Below are positions 1 through 10,885 of a stretch of 64,000 nucleotides of DNA, one piece after another. The notes beneath the pieces are model-generated. The model searched no databases, was not told the DNA's origin, and saw only the letters and a list, made by a program, of their open reading frames with translations. The stretch is taken from the NCBI GenBank assembly GCA_014529385.2, contig CM043960.1, forward strand, positions 72,491,910 to 72,555,909, written 5' to 3'. The position numbers and the translations under genes are program-made. How positions within the stretch are numbered: the stretch's first letter is position 1; every line of letters starts with the position of its first letter. This DNA is from Adiantum capillus-veneris (lineage: Eukaryota; Streptophyta; Polypodiopsida; Polypodiales; Pteridaceae).

Positions 1-146
1 AATGGGGCGTCACCGTCGAGAGCTATGGTCTTAATAGTGGAGTCCTACGGGGCTTGCCTACGGCTTAACCACTATTGAGCTATTAGAAGCTTGACAGGAG
101 CCGGTGTTGTTTTGGTGTCGAAAGACCCTCTCTTCTATTCCTTGCA
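1..146 (+). mobile_element. probable 3' end of the 5' LTR of a chromovirus (cut by window edge)
   Basis: This stretch lies just before a primer-binding-like site (152-164) and the open gag frame that begins at 273, so its position fits the end of a 5' LTR that starts outside the window. I could not align it with the presumed 3' LTR region after 5569, so either the two LTRs are very diverged, the 3' LTR is incomplete, or this is untranslated leader. The boundary at 146 (ending in CA) is a guess from the spacing to the primer site. Confidence 0.35.
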
Positions 147-151
147 ATTAA

Positions 152-164
152 TGGTATTCGAGCC
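152..164 (+). other. primer-binding-site-like sequence
   Basis: TGGTATTCGAGCC resembles the plant retrotransposon primer site TGGTATCAGAGC, which is complementary to the 3' end of initiator methionine tRNA, with a few mismatches. It lies about 110 bases before the gag start codon, the usual arrangement. The mismatches may be decay. Confidence 0.45.
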
Positions 165-272
165 GCGGGTACAGTAGCTTGAGTGCTTTTTCTAAAGGGG
201 TAAAGAGGAGTAGCAACTAGGGCTTGAAGTGCCAAAGTACACCTAAAAAGTTTACACCTAAAAGTTGTTAGA

Positions 273-674
273 ATGGCTGACAATAGTAAAGAGAGTGAAA
301 TTAATGTTGATAACTTTGATTTTGCTCATGAGCAAGCTACTAATGTTGCTTCAATGCTTGTTAACTATCTTGTTTCTAGGCTTCAACAAGCCATGGGCAA
401 TCCATCTCTCCAAAGTGAAGTGCAACGGCAGCTTCGTGCTCACGGGATTTTCCAAGCTCATCACCATGACGAGAGAATACCTAGGAAGCCTCCTTGTGAG
501 ACTACCAAAAGAGGTCTCTCTCCGATTCGGGAAGAAGAAGAGAATCCATATGAAGGGCTCAAGAATTTACTTCTTGATGATGCATCTCCTTCCCAAAGGA
601 GAACTCAAGAGCCTCCACTGAAGGAACGAGAAAGAAGTGAGTCTTCCGCCACCTCGGCGGAGATGGCTCCATGA
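273..674 (+). pseudogene. Ty3/gypsy chromovirus: N-terminal gag segment
   Basis: This is the start of the gag-pol frame (ATG at 273, MADNSKES...), an acidic then basic segment of 133 residues that ends at a TGA (672-674). The same frame stays open from 675 onward into the 984-residue ORF, so the TGA looks like an acquired nonsense codon rather than a natural end. The sequence just after it (675-930) is rich in Arg, Lys, Ser and Pro and contains two related blocks of the form KKKxRKRxPSSP. Gag forms the virus-like particle that packages element RNA in the cytoplasm. The element is inferred to be non-autonomous today. Confidence 0.7.
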
Positions 675-3600
675 AGACGGCGGGCTAAACGCTCTCCATC
701 ACCACCAAAGCGGAGAAGACCATCACACTCTTCTCCACACCATAATTCAAAGAGGGATGATAAAAAGCAAGAGAAGAAAAAGGCGAGAAAGAGGACACCC
801 TCTTCTCCGTCTTCTTCATCCTCTTCCTCTTATGAAAGCTATGGTGAAGACGACAAAGATCAAGACAAGAAAAAGGTGAGAAAGAGGTCACCCTCTTCTC
901 CACCTTCTTCAAATTCTTCACCTTCTGAAGAAAGTGATGGTGCAACCTTTGAACCATCAAAAAGAAGAGGCCATAGGAAATCCTATGCCGCATGGAAGAG
1001 GTCTTCCAAACTGAAGAAATTCAAAGAGGGAGGGAAGAGCATCTCTTTCCTTACCTATGATGGCACCTTTGGTGCTACGGACAAAGTCTTGGCCTTTATC
1101 CAGCAATTCGATGCGGCGTTTGGAGATGAGGGCTTCACGGAGTCCTCTAAGCTACGCCATGTAGCTATGCACTTTCAAAAGTCTGCCAGACAATGGTGGT
1201 CTAGCCTACGAGCCGACGGTGAAGCTCCACGAACCTGGAAAGGTTTAAGAGATTCCATTATGAAGCAGCTTTTGGCCACCGATGCCAAAGACAAAGTACT
1301 CACCGAATGCCGAAGCTTAAAGCTCTCTCCCAATGAATCCATCCACAAATATGTAGACAAGTTTTGGGACCTACAACTCAAAGCCACTGTCTTCAAAAAT
1401 TTGGATTTTGGAGAACAAAAGCAACAATTTTGTGCGGGCTTAACCAAAGAAATGGCAGAGTATGTCAACTCCCAAAGGCCACGTACCATATCGGCGGTAA
1501 TACACCATACTATGGTGGCCTCTCGAATCAATTTCCAAACGGGGCCTAAAAGAAATAATAAGCCCATGGAAAACAAGGGTTCCAATGAGCCTAAGGGGAA
1601 GGACAATGTCCAAAAGTCTCCTAAGGGCAACTCCAACACAGCTAAAGAGAAGGGAGTTTACAAAGGTAAGAACAAACTCTCTCTTGAAGAGCTTGAGTGT
1701 TATCGTAAGGATAACCGGTGTTTCAAGTGCGGCGAGCAAGGGCATGCGTATCGTGCTTGTCCCCAAAAGAACAACCGCCAAGATCCTCCTAGAGTTTCCT
1801 TGGTTGAAATCCAAGAGGAGGAGACTCACCAAAATCATCACAAAGGATCTCCTCTATGCCATGCTTGGGGAAAGGTAAGAGAACATGATGCTTTTATTCT
1901 CTTTGACCCTGGTTCTACTCACAATTTTATATCTATAGAGTTGGCCACCAAGCTAGGCATACAATCCTATGAGATAGGAGATGTCCTACCCGCAGACAGT
2001 GCCTTCAAGGGGAAAGAAGCTTCAGTCACTCCCTTAATCCGGAAATTGAGGCTTCATGTCCAAGGCTATGTGGACAAAGAGGACTTCTTTATCTCTCCTC
2101 TCAAGCATGACGATGTAATCCTAGGGGCACCATGGTTTGATCGCCTGGTTGCCGATGTTAAGTTTCCTGAAAGGAGAATCTTCTTTAAGTTCAGGGAAAA
2201 GGACATGTATATAGATGCTAAGCAAATGGGTAAAACTATCCCCATTGTACATACACCAGCTTTCAACAAGTCAATAAAGAGCTCTATTTCCGTGTACATG
2301 ATTTTTGTTAAAGATTCTCAAAAAGAACCTAATGCTTTAGCAAAGGAAAATAAAAGTAACCAAAAGGAATTAGAGTTCTCCAATTTTCTCAAGGGGTTTC
2401 AAGATGTTTTTATTGACGACATCCCTTGTGAGCTACCTCCTAAACGAGGTAATGATGACCATGCAATTGAACTTCTTCCAGGAAGTTCACCGCCTAACAA
2501 ACCTCCTTATAGAGTTTCACAAGCTCAACAAGAGGAGATTATGCGGCAAGTGCATGAGTTAGTTGAGAAGGGCATGGTTAGGCCTAGCTCATCTCCACTT
2601 TGCTCACCTGTGCTATTAGTGCAAAAGAAAGACGGCACATATCGTATGTGTGTCAACTATAGAGCACTAAATAGGATCACTATCAAGAATAGGTTTCCCG
2701 TTCCACAGGTAGAAGACCTATTTGATAAGCTACAAGGATCAACCTACTTCAGTAGGATTGACCTAAAAAGTGGCTATCATCAAATAAGGATAGTTGATCA
2801 AGACATTGTAAAGACCGCATTTCACACCACATTTGGTCTTTACGAATACATTGTCATGCCTTTTGGCTTGACCAATGCACCAGCCACATTCAAACGCTTG
2901 ATGGAGAAGCTGTTCAGGCCTCATCGAACCTTCACTGGAGTGTTCTTTGATGATATTATCATCTACTCTAGTTCATTAGACGAACACAAGCAACACCTCC
3001 AGGTAATATTTCAAGTTTTGAGAGAGAATAAACTTTATGTTAATCGAAAGAAAAGTGAATTTTTCTTGCAAGAGATTCAGTATTTAGGTCACATTATCTC
3101 TCAAGATGGCATCCAAATGGATCCATCAAAGTTAGAGATAATAAAAGGATGGCCTAAACCAAGGAATCTTCATGAACTAAGAAGCTTTATAGGTATGTGT
3201 GCATACTATAGACACTTCATAGAAAAGTTCTCACAAATTGCGGGACCATTACATGACCTAACAAAGAAAAGCGTTAGGTATACATGGTCTGCTAAGGAGA
3301 ACAATGCTTTCGAAAAGCTTATCTCTCAACCTGTGCTTACACTACCGGATCTCCCAAAACCATTTGAGGTCCAATGTGATGCTTGTGGTGATTGCCTTGG
3401 AGCTGTTTTGCTCCAAGAAGGGCATGCCATAGGCTATGAGAGTCGAAGGCTCGACCCTTTTGAGCAAGCTCTAGGCATATATGAAAAGGAACTCCTTGCA
3501 GTTCTACATGCCTTAGACTCATGGAAGCACTATTTATTGGGGACTCCTTTCATTCTGCGAACGGATCACCAAAGTCTTAAGTACTTCATGACACAGACCA

Positions 3601-3830
3601 AGCTCTCCGACAAACAAATGAGGTGGACAAATTTCCTTTCGCAATTTCATTTTCATATTGCTCACATTGCTGGCAAGCATAATCAAGTAGCTGATGCACT
3701 CTCAAGACGGCCGAGAGTGAATTCGGTTTCCATAGCAACTCACAATGATCTATCTTCAATGATAGAGGAGTACACTATTGATCCCGATTTTAGAGATGTG
3801 ATTTCAGACCTTGCATTAGGGAAGAAATAA
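675..3830 (+). pseudogene. Ty3/gypsy chromovirus: gag, protease, reverse transcriptase and RNase H
   Basis: One uninterrupted frame (in-frame ATG at 876, 984 residues). In order it holds: a retrotransposon gag core with the QWWSSL region near 1190; a CCHC zinc knuckle, CFKCGEQGHAYRAC, at 1719-1760; an aspartic protease with DPGSTHNF near 1905 (DPG replaces the commoner DSG, as in several plant gypsy families); a reverse transcriptase with FSRIDLKSGYHQI, MPFGLTNAP and the catalytic FFDD at 2943-2954; and an RNase H with QCDACGDCLG and LRTDHQSLKYF. It copies element RNA to DNA. The frame ends at a TAA (3828-3830), after which the same frame continues into integrase, so the stop is probably a mutation. 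Confidence 0.9.
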
Positions 3831-5099
3831 GAACCATTTACTTTACAAGATGGTTATCTTCTCTATGGCAATAGACTATGCGTTACTAACTCACTACGTG
3901 AGAAAGTAATGTATGAATCTCATGCTCCACCTTATGCGGGACATAGAGGGATTCAATCTACCTTAAAGGGAATTGAAACATATTTCTATTGGCCTACCAT
4001 GAAAGTGAACATACAAGAGTATGTTTCTAAATGTGTGGTATTCCAAAAGACAAAATTTGATAGAGGGAAGCAACTTGGATTGCTTCAACCCTTGCCAATC
4101 CCTAATTCACCATGGGAGAGCATATCCATGGATTTTATCTTTGGATTGCCTAAGTCTATCCATGGGAATACGGGAATATGGACGATAGTAGACAGGTTCA
4201 GTAAACAAGCTCATTTTATACCTGTCAAAAAGACTATCAAAGCCCATCAAATGGCAACCCTCTTCATTTCACAAATTTTCAAGTACCATGGCTTGCCAAT
4301 GTCCATAGTGTCGGATAGAGATCCTAGAATGACCAGTAATTTCTGGAAGGGTCTCTTTGAGAATTTAGGGACAAGGCTAAACTTCTCTTCGGCCTATCAT
4401 CCACAAATGGATGGCCAAAGTGAAATAGCTAACCTAACCATTCTCGATCTACTAAAAGCCTATGTAACGGAAGTAGATCAAAGATCCCAATGGGAGAAGT
4501 ACTTACCCTTAGTGGAGTATGCTTACAATAACATTGTACATACTTCCACGGGAAAAGCACTTTTCGAGGTAATTGAGGGAAATTCAAAAAGTCCCTTGCT
4601 ACTTAAGGTACATGGGAAGATCTTCGCTGCAGATGAGTATAGCCGAGACCTACAAGAATCTTTTCAAAATATTAAGGATGCTATCTCTACCTCACAACAA
4701 AGGCAAAAGGCTGCTGCTGACAAGCACAGAAGAGCCCAAGCCTTTAAAGAAAACGATTGGGTCTTGTTAAAGTTTCCCAAGGCTCGATTAAGGCACACGA
4801 CGGGCAAAAATCATACGGGCCACCAAAAGTACTATGCTAAGCTAGCAAAAAGGTACTATGGTCCCTTCCAAATTCTTAGGCCAATCAATGAAATGGCCTA
4901 TCAACTCAGGTTGCCCAATCAATGGCTCTTACACAATGCTTTACATGTGAGCCTATTAAAGCCTTACAAAGGAGAGCCACCTCAAGAACCAACTATTGAA
5001 GACCCATCGGAGATCGAGGACCAAGAGGAGGTGTTGCAGCCCGAGTCCATTCTCCGACATGAAGACAAGGTATTAAGACGCGGTAAGACTATCCGATGA
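3831..5099 (+). pseudogene. Ty3/gypsy chromovirus: integrase
   Basis: The frame continues from the polymerase across the TAA at 3828; the first ATG is at 3909. It shows the H-x3-H half of the integrase zinc finger (HAPPYAGH), but the expected CxxC reads CVVF, so one zinc ligand is missing. The catalytic core follows: SMDFIFGLPKS (first Asp), IVSDRDPRMTS (second Asp) and YHPQMDGQSE (Glu). The C-terminal region has the gypsy GPFQI and LHNALHVSLLKPY signatures. Integrase inserts the cDNA into the genome. A TGA at 5097-5099 interrupts the start of the chromodomain. The damaged zinc finger and the stop make the copy unlikely to be active. Confidence 0.88.
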
Positions 5100-5210
5100 T
5101 ATCTTATTAAGTTTAAAAATTATCCTTTTGAAGATGCTAGATGGATGCAAGGCATACAATCAAAGGATAACATAAACCTTGTCAATGCTTACAATGCTTC
5201 CCAAGAGTAA
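5100..5210 (+). pseudogene. chromodomain tail of the chromovirus integrase
   Basis: Reading on in the integrase frame past the TGA at 5097 gives YLIKFKNYPFEDARW, matching the chromodomain pattern YLVKWKGYP...ATWE, and ends at TAA 5208-5210. A chromodomain fused to integrase defines the plant chromovirus lineage and is thought to direct insertion to particular chromatin. It places this element among chromoviruses rather than Tat or Athila elements. Confidence 0.75.
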
Positions 5211-5568
5211 GCAAATGTACAAAATGTTAAAAATGAACAAATTTTTTTTTGTCTTATAAGACTCTCTTTTTCTTTATTGTGCACAAAAATAAAGTAGTAT
5301 GCATGCTTAGATCAAGTTTGCGGAGACGACGTCTCCCAAACACCAAGTAGAGCTTGTCACTCTACTATTGAAGACTGATAAGACTAATGTGCAGACATGC
5401 TTGCAGCAGCCTCAGGCTCTCAAGCACCAAATGGACTAGTCATCCATTGTGAAATGATGTCGTAGGGTAACATAGGGATCCTCTACCCGCTAAGAAAAGG
5501 ACTCATGAATATGCTTTATCTTCTCTACACCATAGTCGAGGACGACTATGATTTCAAGAGAGAGGTAA
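5211..5568 (+). other. chromovirus 3' untranslated region with polypurine tract
   Basis: There is no coding capacity here. Near the end is a short hairpin, CATAGTCG-AGGA-CGACTATG (5531-5550). It contains the TCGAGGACGA string that I recall as common just before the 3' LTR of plant chromoviruses. The purine-rich AAGAGAGAGGTAA (5556-5568) directly precedes TGTCATAATAATC, so it is the likely polypurine primer for plus-strand synthesis. Confidence 0.6.
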
Positions 5569-5946
5569 TGTCATAATAATCAATATCTAATTCTCCTAAA
5601 TGATTTTCTCATATTAAACTGATCATTTAATGTGGGGAAGTGCCAGGGGAGAAAAAGCTAGAATATTGGTTAAGCTAGCAGACCGGCCATTGTAGGGGTC
5701 CAAAGGAGGGAAAATAGGGATCCAAAAGGGGGGCCATCTGCAAAAGAGCCATGTGCAACAATGGGCTAAAAAGACCCTAAGGTTCAGCCCATTAAGACTT
5801 CCAAAATGCTAAGGTTCCAAAATTCAAAGGTTGTGTCCAAAGGTCAACCCTAGGGGAAATTGGATGCTTTGTGTTTGACCAAAAAGTCTTTTCAAATCCC
5901 TACATAGGAGGGGACGAGCCTTGGGAGTAGGGGATGAGAGAGAAAG

Positions 5947-5991
<45 letters not shown>

Positions 5992-7170
5992 CTCCCTTTA
6001 CACAAAGGGAATTAGGTACACATGTCAGCTCCCTAGCCCAGATGCCCACAAGGTGTGCCCAATTCCTATTGGATGGCCTTGGAGGTGGACCAATGAGAAT
6101 TAGGCTAGAGTAAATCTAGTTTAATTAATTTAAAAACACTTAATAAAATACCCAATGAGAATTAAGTCTCCTAGAAGACTATTGGGCAGTCTCCTAAGGG
6201 GTCCAATGAGCATTCAGGAGCCCAATGGCTTGCCTGATTCCTATTGTCCAGGAAGCAAAGGGGTCCAATGAGAGTTTAGTTTAATTATTAAATTACCTAA
6301 AGCTCTCACAAACGGGGAAAGGGGGACACATGTCAAAAGGCTATCACTTATGCTGCTTAATGGTCATTGGCTTGACTTGGGGAGGCCAATGAGGCTGGAG
6401 CAAGAGCAAATAGCAAGAGGGCTCATCCAAGAGAGAGGGGGGGCTGATTTTTGCAAAGCATTATCACACACACACTCACAAAATCTCATGTGTGAAGAAA
6501 GAGAAGACTATCTCTTCCCAAGCTTTAATGGAGAGCTCATCACCTACTCCAAGCTTGTGAGATAGAAGCCTACATCGACACGCTCTTGGCTTGTGGATGT
6601 AAATCCAACCAAGAGCCAATCTTCAATGCATGCTCATCTCCTCTACCAAGCTAATTACTAAGCTAAAGCTATGCTAATATGAGTGATTATGTGAGGAGAT
6701 GTACATCTTTCTCGTAAGATACTCCTTCTTCCTCTCAATCTACTCTCATACCCTGCTAGCTCTCACCATCTTCGAAGGTGTGTGAGGTCTTGGGTCTGAG
6801 AACGGGGATAATTAAAGTTGTTTTTGCTAAGTGTTTTGCTTAGTGCATGAAGCTTTCATCTTCATTGCACTAGCTAGTCTTGAAGGAACACAAAGAATTG
6901 TAATGTACAATGTCTCTCTTGATGGGAGAAACCATAATACAAAGCCTTTTGGAGGGGGGACCGGCTCCATGAAAATCCGGTCCTCAACTATTGTCAATAG
7001 CTTTATTTCTCTCTCTTTTGAAAGTATTGTTGATGCTATCTAACTAGGTGTTATGCTTTTTGTTGCTCTCTCCACCCAAGCACTCTTGTAATTCTCATTA
7101 GGAATCTATTCTAATGAAATGCCCACTATGTTCATGTTAATTTCCACTACACACAAGTTATTAGGCCATT
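5569..7170 (+). mobile_element. probable 3' LTR of the chromovirus (end not defined)
   Basis: The start at TGTCATAATAATC is set by the adjoining polypurine tract. The region holds a (CA)n tract (5955-5989) and five copies of CCAATGAG between 6090 and 6393. No protein is recognised. I found no convincing CA terminus or target duplication, and no clear match to the first 146 bases of the window, so the right end is arbitrary and this region may include unrelated sequence. Confidence 0.35.
5955..5989. repeat. (CA)n microsatellite
   Basis: An uninterrupted run of CA dinucleotides inside the probable LTR. Confidence 0.95.
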
Positions 7171-8788
7171 AAATGTTACATGTATGTATGCCCATAAATG
7201 ACCATATCCATGGACCCATGTCTTATGGTATGTTGACTCTAAGGATAAGTAAGTACATGAGGTGTATCACTCAATTGGGTAAATTGGGATACCTCTAGTG
7301 GTAAGTGAGAGGCTTGTGACACCTCTACTTCTTCATTTGGCAAGAGGGAGCAATCTAGGGAGGTATGGACATGCCTTGAGCATCAAGCAACCCCCAAAAA
7401 TTTATATAAAGAGCATTCACACTCAATTTTACACACACTAATTGAACACACTTGGGAGAAGGGAGCTCTACTGCTGTGGCAAACAACTTGGTGACTATCA
7501 CATCAAAGCTTTGAGAGATCAATAACTCTAAAGCATATTTGGGTAATGTAAATCTATTATTTAATCAAGCTATTATTCATCTCTTCTCTCAATTGGAATA
7601 CTTTCCAATTGCTGTCGTATTATTATTTAATTGGAATCCTTTCCAATTACTACCATATTAATCAATTGGAATCCTTTCCAATTGCTACTCTATTATCAAA
7701 TGCTATACTCTTATTTACCTATGCACAATTGGAAATCAACAATCATTATACCTATTTTATGGTAATTTATCTACATTACAAAGTAATGAAGGTCTCATTG
7801 CTCGATTACATAATCAATTGTGTTGACTGCATGCACAATTCTTCATCAATGTAACCTAGATGCTTGCATGAATTAGCTAATTATATTCAAGAATTTTGTC
7901 CGACTAAAATGATGGATTATTTTTGCAAGTAAATATAAGTGATTAATCATGTGATTAGTGTGTGGGTTATAATGCATGTTTATCATAAGATTATGGCATG
8001 ATTAAGAAAGCATATGTTTTAAGAAAGCATATGTTTTGGTTTGATGTGTGGAATAATTATATAGATTTTGGAATTAAAACACTTATAATCATTTACCCTA
8101 CTTCCATTGGATTCTTATACTTTATCTTACAACTTCTCAAGTTAAGTTAAGTAAAGTATCTAGTAGTGGGAATGACACCCAAGAGACCTCACTATGGTGG
8201 ATCATACGATCAAGAAGCCTGATCCAGTGATGAAAAAGAAAAAGGAAAGGCCCCGATGAATGAGGATGTGCCACTTATCCCACGAAGTGACGCTATTGCT
8301 CAAGAACAAAAATTTCTTTTTTTTTCCCCCTTGCATCATGAGTAAATAGGAAGGGAAAAACTACCTAAGCATTGGGTCATTCCCAATTCAAAACCGCATC
8401 AATTGAACTTATTAATTTTCTTAAGTTGTATTACTAGGGAAAGATTGTTTGGAAAGTAGTCTGTTTGCTCATAGGAAAGAAATGTTTGCCTAGTAGAAGA
8501 ACTCTCGAATCTTCTTCATTCAAAAATTCTATACTGACATAGTCAAAAATCCCTTTGATATCCAGGGAGGAGAGCTTAGCAAAGTGAACGTTGCGTTGAT
8601 CTGAGTCCGTATGAGCAAATTATGGCCAGAAACGTGATTTTTGGGTCCAAAAAATGCTCTGCGAAAATCAATTTTATGCAAACCTACTGCTGTGTGGGTT
8701 GATTTGTAAGCACTATAAATCTCCTATAAGATCTCTATATGACTACTGACCTGCTGCGGATCCGCACCTGCGCCGCCTCTCTGACCAA
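7171..8788. other. non-coding region with AT-rich palindromic repeats
   Basis: No protein is recognised. A TATA-like TTTATATAAA lies near 7400, downstream of a TGTTACATGT that could begin another LTR, but the matching end was not found. Three copies of a 20-bp palindrome lie at 7591-7683 (listed separately). From about 8560 to 8788 the sequence would be the leader of the orphan copia LTR that follows, reading on the minus strand. Confidence 0.4.
7591..7683. repeat. three tandem copies of a 20-bp palindrome
   Basis: The motif AATTGGAATCCTTTCCAATT occurs at 7629-7648 and 7664-7683, with a close variant at 7591-7610. Its two halves are complementary. Spacing is 38 and 35 bases. No coding function is seen. 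Confidence 0.85.
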
Positions 8789-8800
8789 GCTCTGATACCA
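8789..8800 (-). other. copia primer-binding site (initiator Met tRNA type)
   Basis: GCTCTGATACCA on the plus strand is TGGTATCAGAGC on the minus strand, the exact sequence complementary to initiator methionine tRNA. It abuts the LTR at 8803, as expected for the 5' LTR of a minus-strand element. Confidence 0.8.
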
Positions 8801-8802
8801 AT

Positions 8803-9050
8803 TGTGAAGGAATGAATTGAAGGCATGCGTGTGTGCAGCGAAGATGGAGAGAGATGAGAGGGAGAGAGAGAGCACGACACAGGGATGTGGGGTGGAGCTC
8901 CCAAATCTCACTGTATGAGCACAATGTGAGAATGAGTGAGAGCTCCTTATTCTTTGTATATATAAAGAATAAGGAGATAAATGTGGGCGACCGGACATTG
9001 GCCGGCTGGCACGGGCAAAGCACGATGAGGCACACCGCCTTTACCTAACA
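8803..9050 (-). mobile_element. orphan copia-type LTR (5' LTR of a minus-strand element)
   Basis: It is bounded by TGTGAAGG and CCTAACA, that is TGT...ACA ends, and is 248 bp long. The adjoining primer-binding site shows orientation. No matching LTR, gag or pol was found to the left, so only the 5' end of the element survives, or the rest was deleted. A GA-rich stretch near 8846-8870 and an inverted repeat around TATATATAAAG (8957) lie inside it. Confidence 0.7.
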
Positions 9051-10477
9051 TGATGTTTATTATATATAGATATCGTGTTTTCAAAAAATTATATCATTTA
9101 CCATATCCTAATCAAAAGTTTATGACATAACTGCCATAAAGTTGTCCCAAATATGTAAAAAAAGTCTAATCAGTGGTCTCCACCATTACTAGCTTGGGGG
9201 GGTACCACACCAGTATAATAACAATTAAAACCAATAGAAAGTATAAATTTGAAAAGGATAGTGTTCTATAGTCTTAGGCTCTATAGCCATATGTGAGAAG
9301 GTGTCGCCACCAACAGTTATCAATACACCATACCTATGCTTAGAGCTAAAATATTTAACTATTACTACATCAACGATGTGGTTTAAATTTATCAGTGTGT
9401 GTGAACTTAAATTCAAAACCCACAAAACATTAAAATCAAGAGGATTCCCATCTATATATAAGCGAGTCACTAATCTCATTGAATTGATTCTTCATCTTTT
9501 GACATATCATGTGTAGATATGAGCAAAAAAGTGCAATGAAAAACCATTTGTTTTTCAAAACCAGAAGTGTATTGAGTAGGTGTAGATGGACCTACTTGTA
9601 TGATGTTGTGTCCTTTTCCATTATCATCATTGCATAGCAGATGTAAGGGGGATGTAACCTGAGGAAGCATTTCTTCATCTTTCAAGTGGTTAAGGGTTAT
9701 GTTTCCAATCAAATCGATGGTTTGGAAATCATCGATTTCTTCATCTTTCAAGTGGTGAGGGTTATGATTCCAATTAGATTGATGGTTGGAGAACCATTTT
9801 CAAAACCATATAGCCTTCTAGTGTCTGCAATATGTGGTCCTTTTGATGCTCCAATTTGGGGTCTTTTTAGTGCTCCAATTGGTGGTCTTGTCGCTGCAAA
9901 ACTTGTGGTTACTATGTTGTGCGTGCGCGCACACGTGTGCACACACACACACAAGCTTTCATGTATGTGCAAGAGTGTCTAGTACATGGACACTACATGG
10001 AAGTGCAGAACGAGCTAAAGTTCTATATGTGAGTGTGTGCGAGAGTCACAAGGGTAAACATTTGTGATGTGAGATGCACCAGACCTCCATCCATGCAAGA
10101 ATTAAAGTTTGTGCGTGTGAGCTTTAAGGTGGGATGGGTGGTGAGAGAGAAAGGGAAAATTTCCCCAAAATAGGATGCAGACGTAATGTTTAGACCAGGT
10201 TAGGTGATATTAAAGTGATCCCATGAGGTTACATTTCCATAAAAGCTTTATAGATGTATGACACTCACACCCGCTTCAAGGTTCAACTTGTGGATCATAA
10301 AGATCTTCATGAATATGTTTCTGCTAGGGTGGGGTACATAGCAATAGCTAAAGATGGTCTCTTGTCTAGATAAGTGTGTGTGTGTGATATACATATTTAT
10401 ATGTATAGTTTGTCGTGCCACAACTTGAGAGGGAGATCTGTCTATTTCTACACCACCCCTCTTGTATTGTAGCACGA
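9051..10477. other. intergenic, no gene recognised
   Basis: Short ORFs here have no family signature. A degenerate direct repeat of about 66 bp occurs at 9668-9790: both copies carry ATTTCTTCATCTTTCAAGTG followed by a similar tail. Short CA/GT tracts lie at 9918-9952 and 10374-10386. Confidence 0.6.
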
Positions 10478-10885
10478 CTAGACACCCATTCCTTCCTCTA
10501 TATTCACATTCTCAATACTCTTTGTTTGGGCCAAAACTTGCATGAGAGACAAATTAAAAACCACATTTCTACTACATACATCAGCCCAAGACTTGGTCGT
10601 ATATACATTTTTCATCTTACTTGTATCATGACTCATGGTCTCAAGCTTCTCCTTTTTCAATACATGGTCATGCTCTTTGCTCGTGCGCTCTTTCAAAGCA
10701 TTCAAGCCTGCAAGAGAGTGTTTACATTCTTTGAGTTCCACTTCAAGTTGCATCAAGCATGTTGTTTGTATCTCAAGTGTCCTCTTGAAATGATCGTTCT
10801 TAACAATAAGAACTCTTCGCGTGCTATTTCCCATTGCAAGTGTACATGAGTCTTCACCTTGCTTGTATTTGGCTATCTCTTGCAA
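10478..10885 (-). CDS. hypothetical protein fragment, coiled-coil-like
   Basis: A 135-residue ORF rich in Lys, Glu and Leu (for example HFKRTLEIQTTCLMQLEVELKE, here split as HFKRTLEIQ and LMQLEVELKE), suggesting a coiled coil, followed by a KSWADVC motif. I do not recognise a family. The Leu/Lys/Glu pattern is more protein-like than the surrounding shadows, so it could be an exon of a decayed gene or of a transposon gag. No partner exon, promoter or intron signal could be identified. Treat it as a candidate only. Confidence 0.25.
   Translation of the reverse strand: MQEIAKYKQGEDSCTLAMGNSTRRVLIVKNDHFKRTLEIQTTCLMQLEVELKECKHSLAGLNALKERTSKEHDHVLKKEKLETMSHDTSKMKNVYTTKSWADVCSRNVVFNLSLMQVLAQTKSIENVNIEEGMGV

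Noticed and set aside
1-146. Match between the window start and the region after 5569 to define the LTR pair
   Set aside because: No convincing alignment could be made by eye, so the LTR pair of the chromovirus was left undefined.
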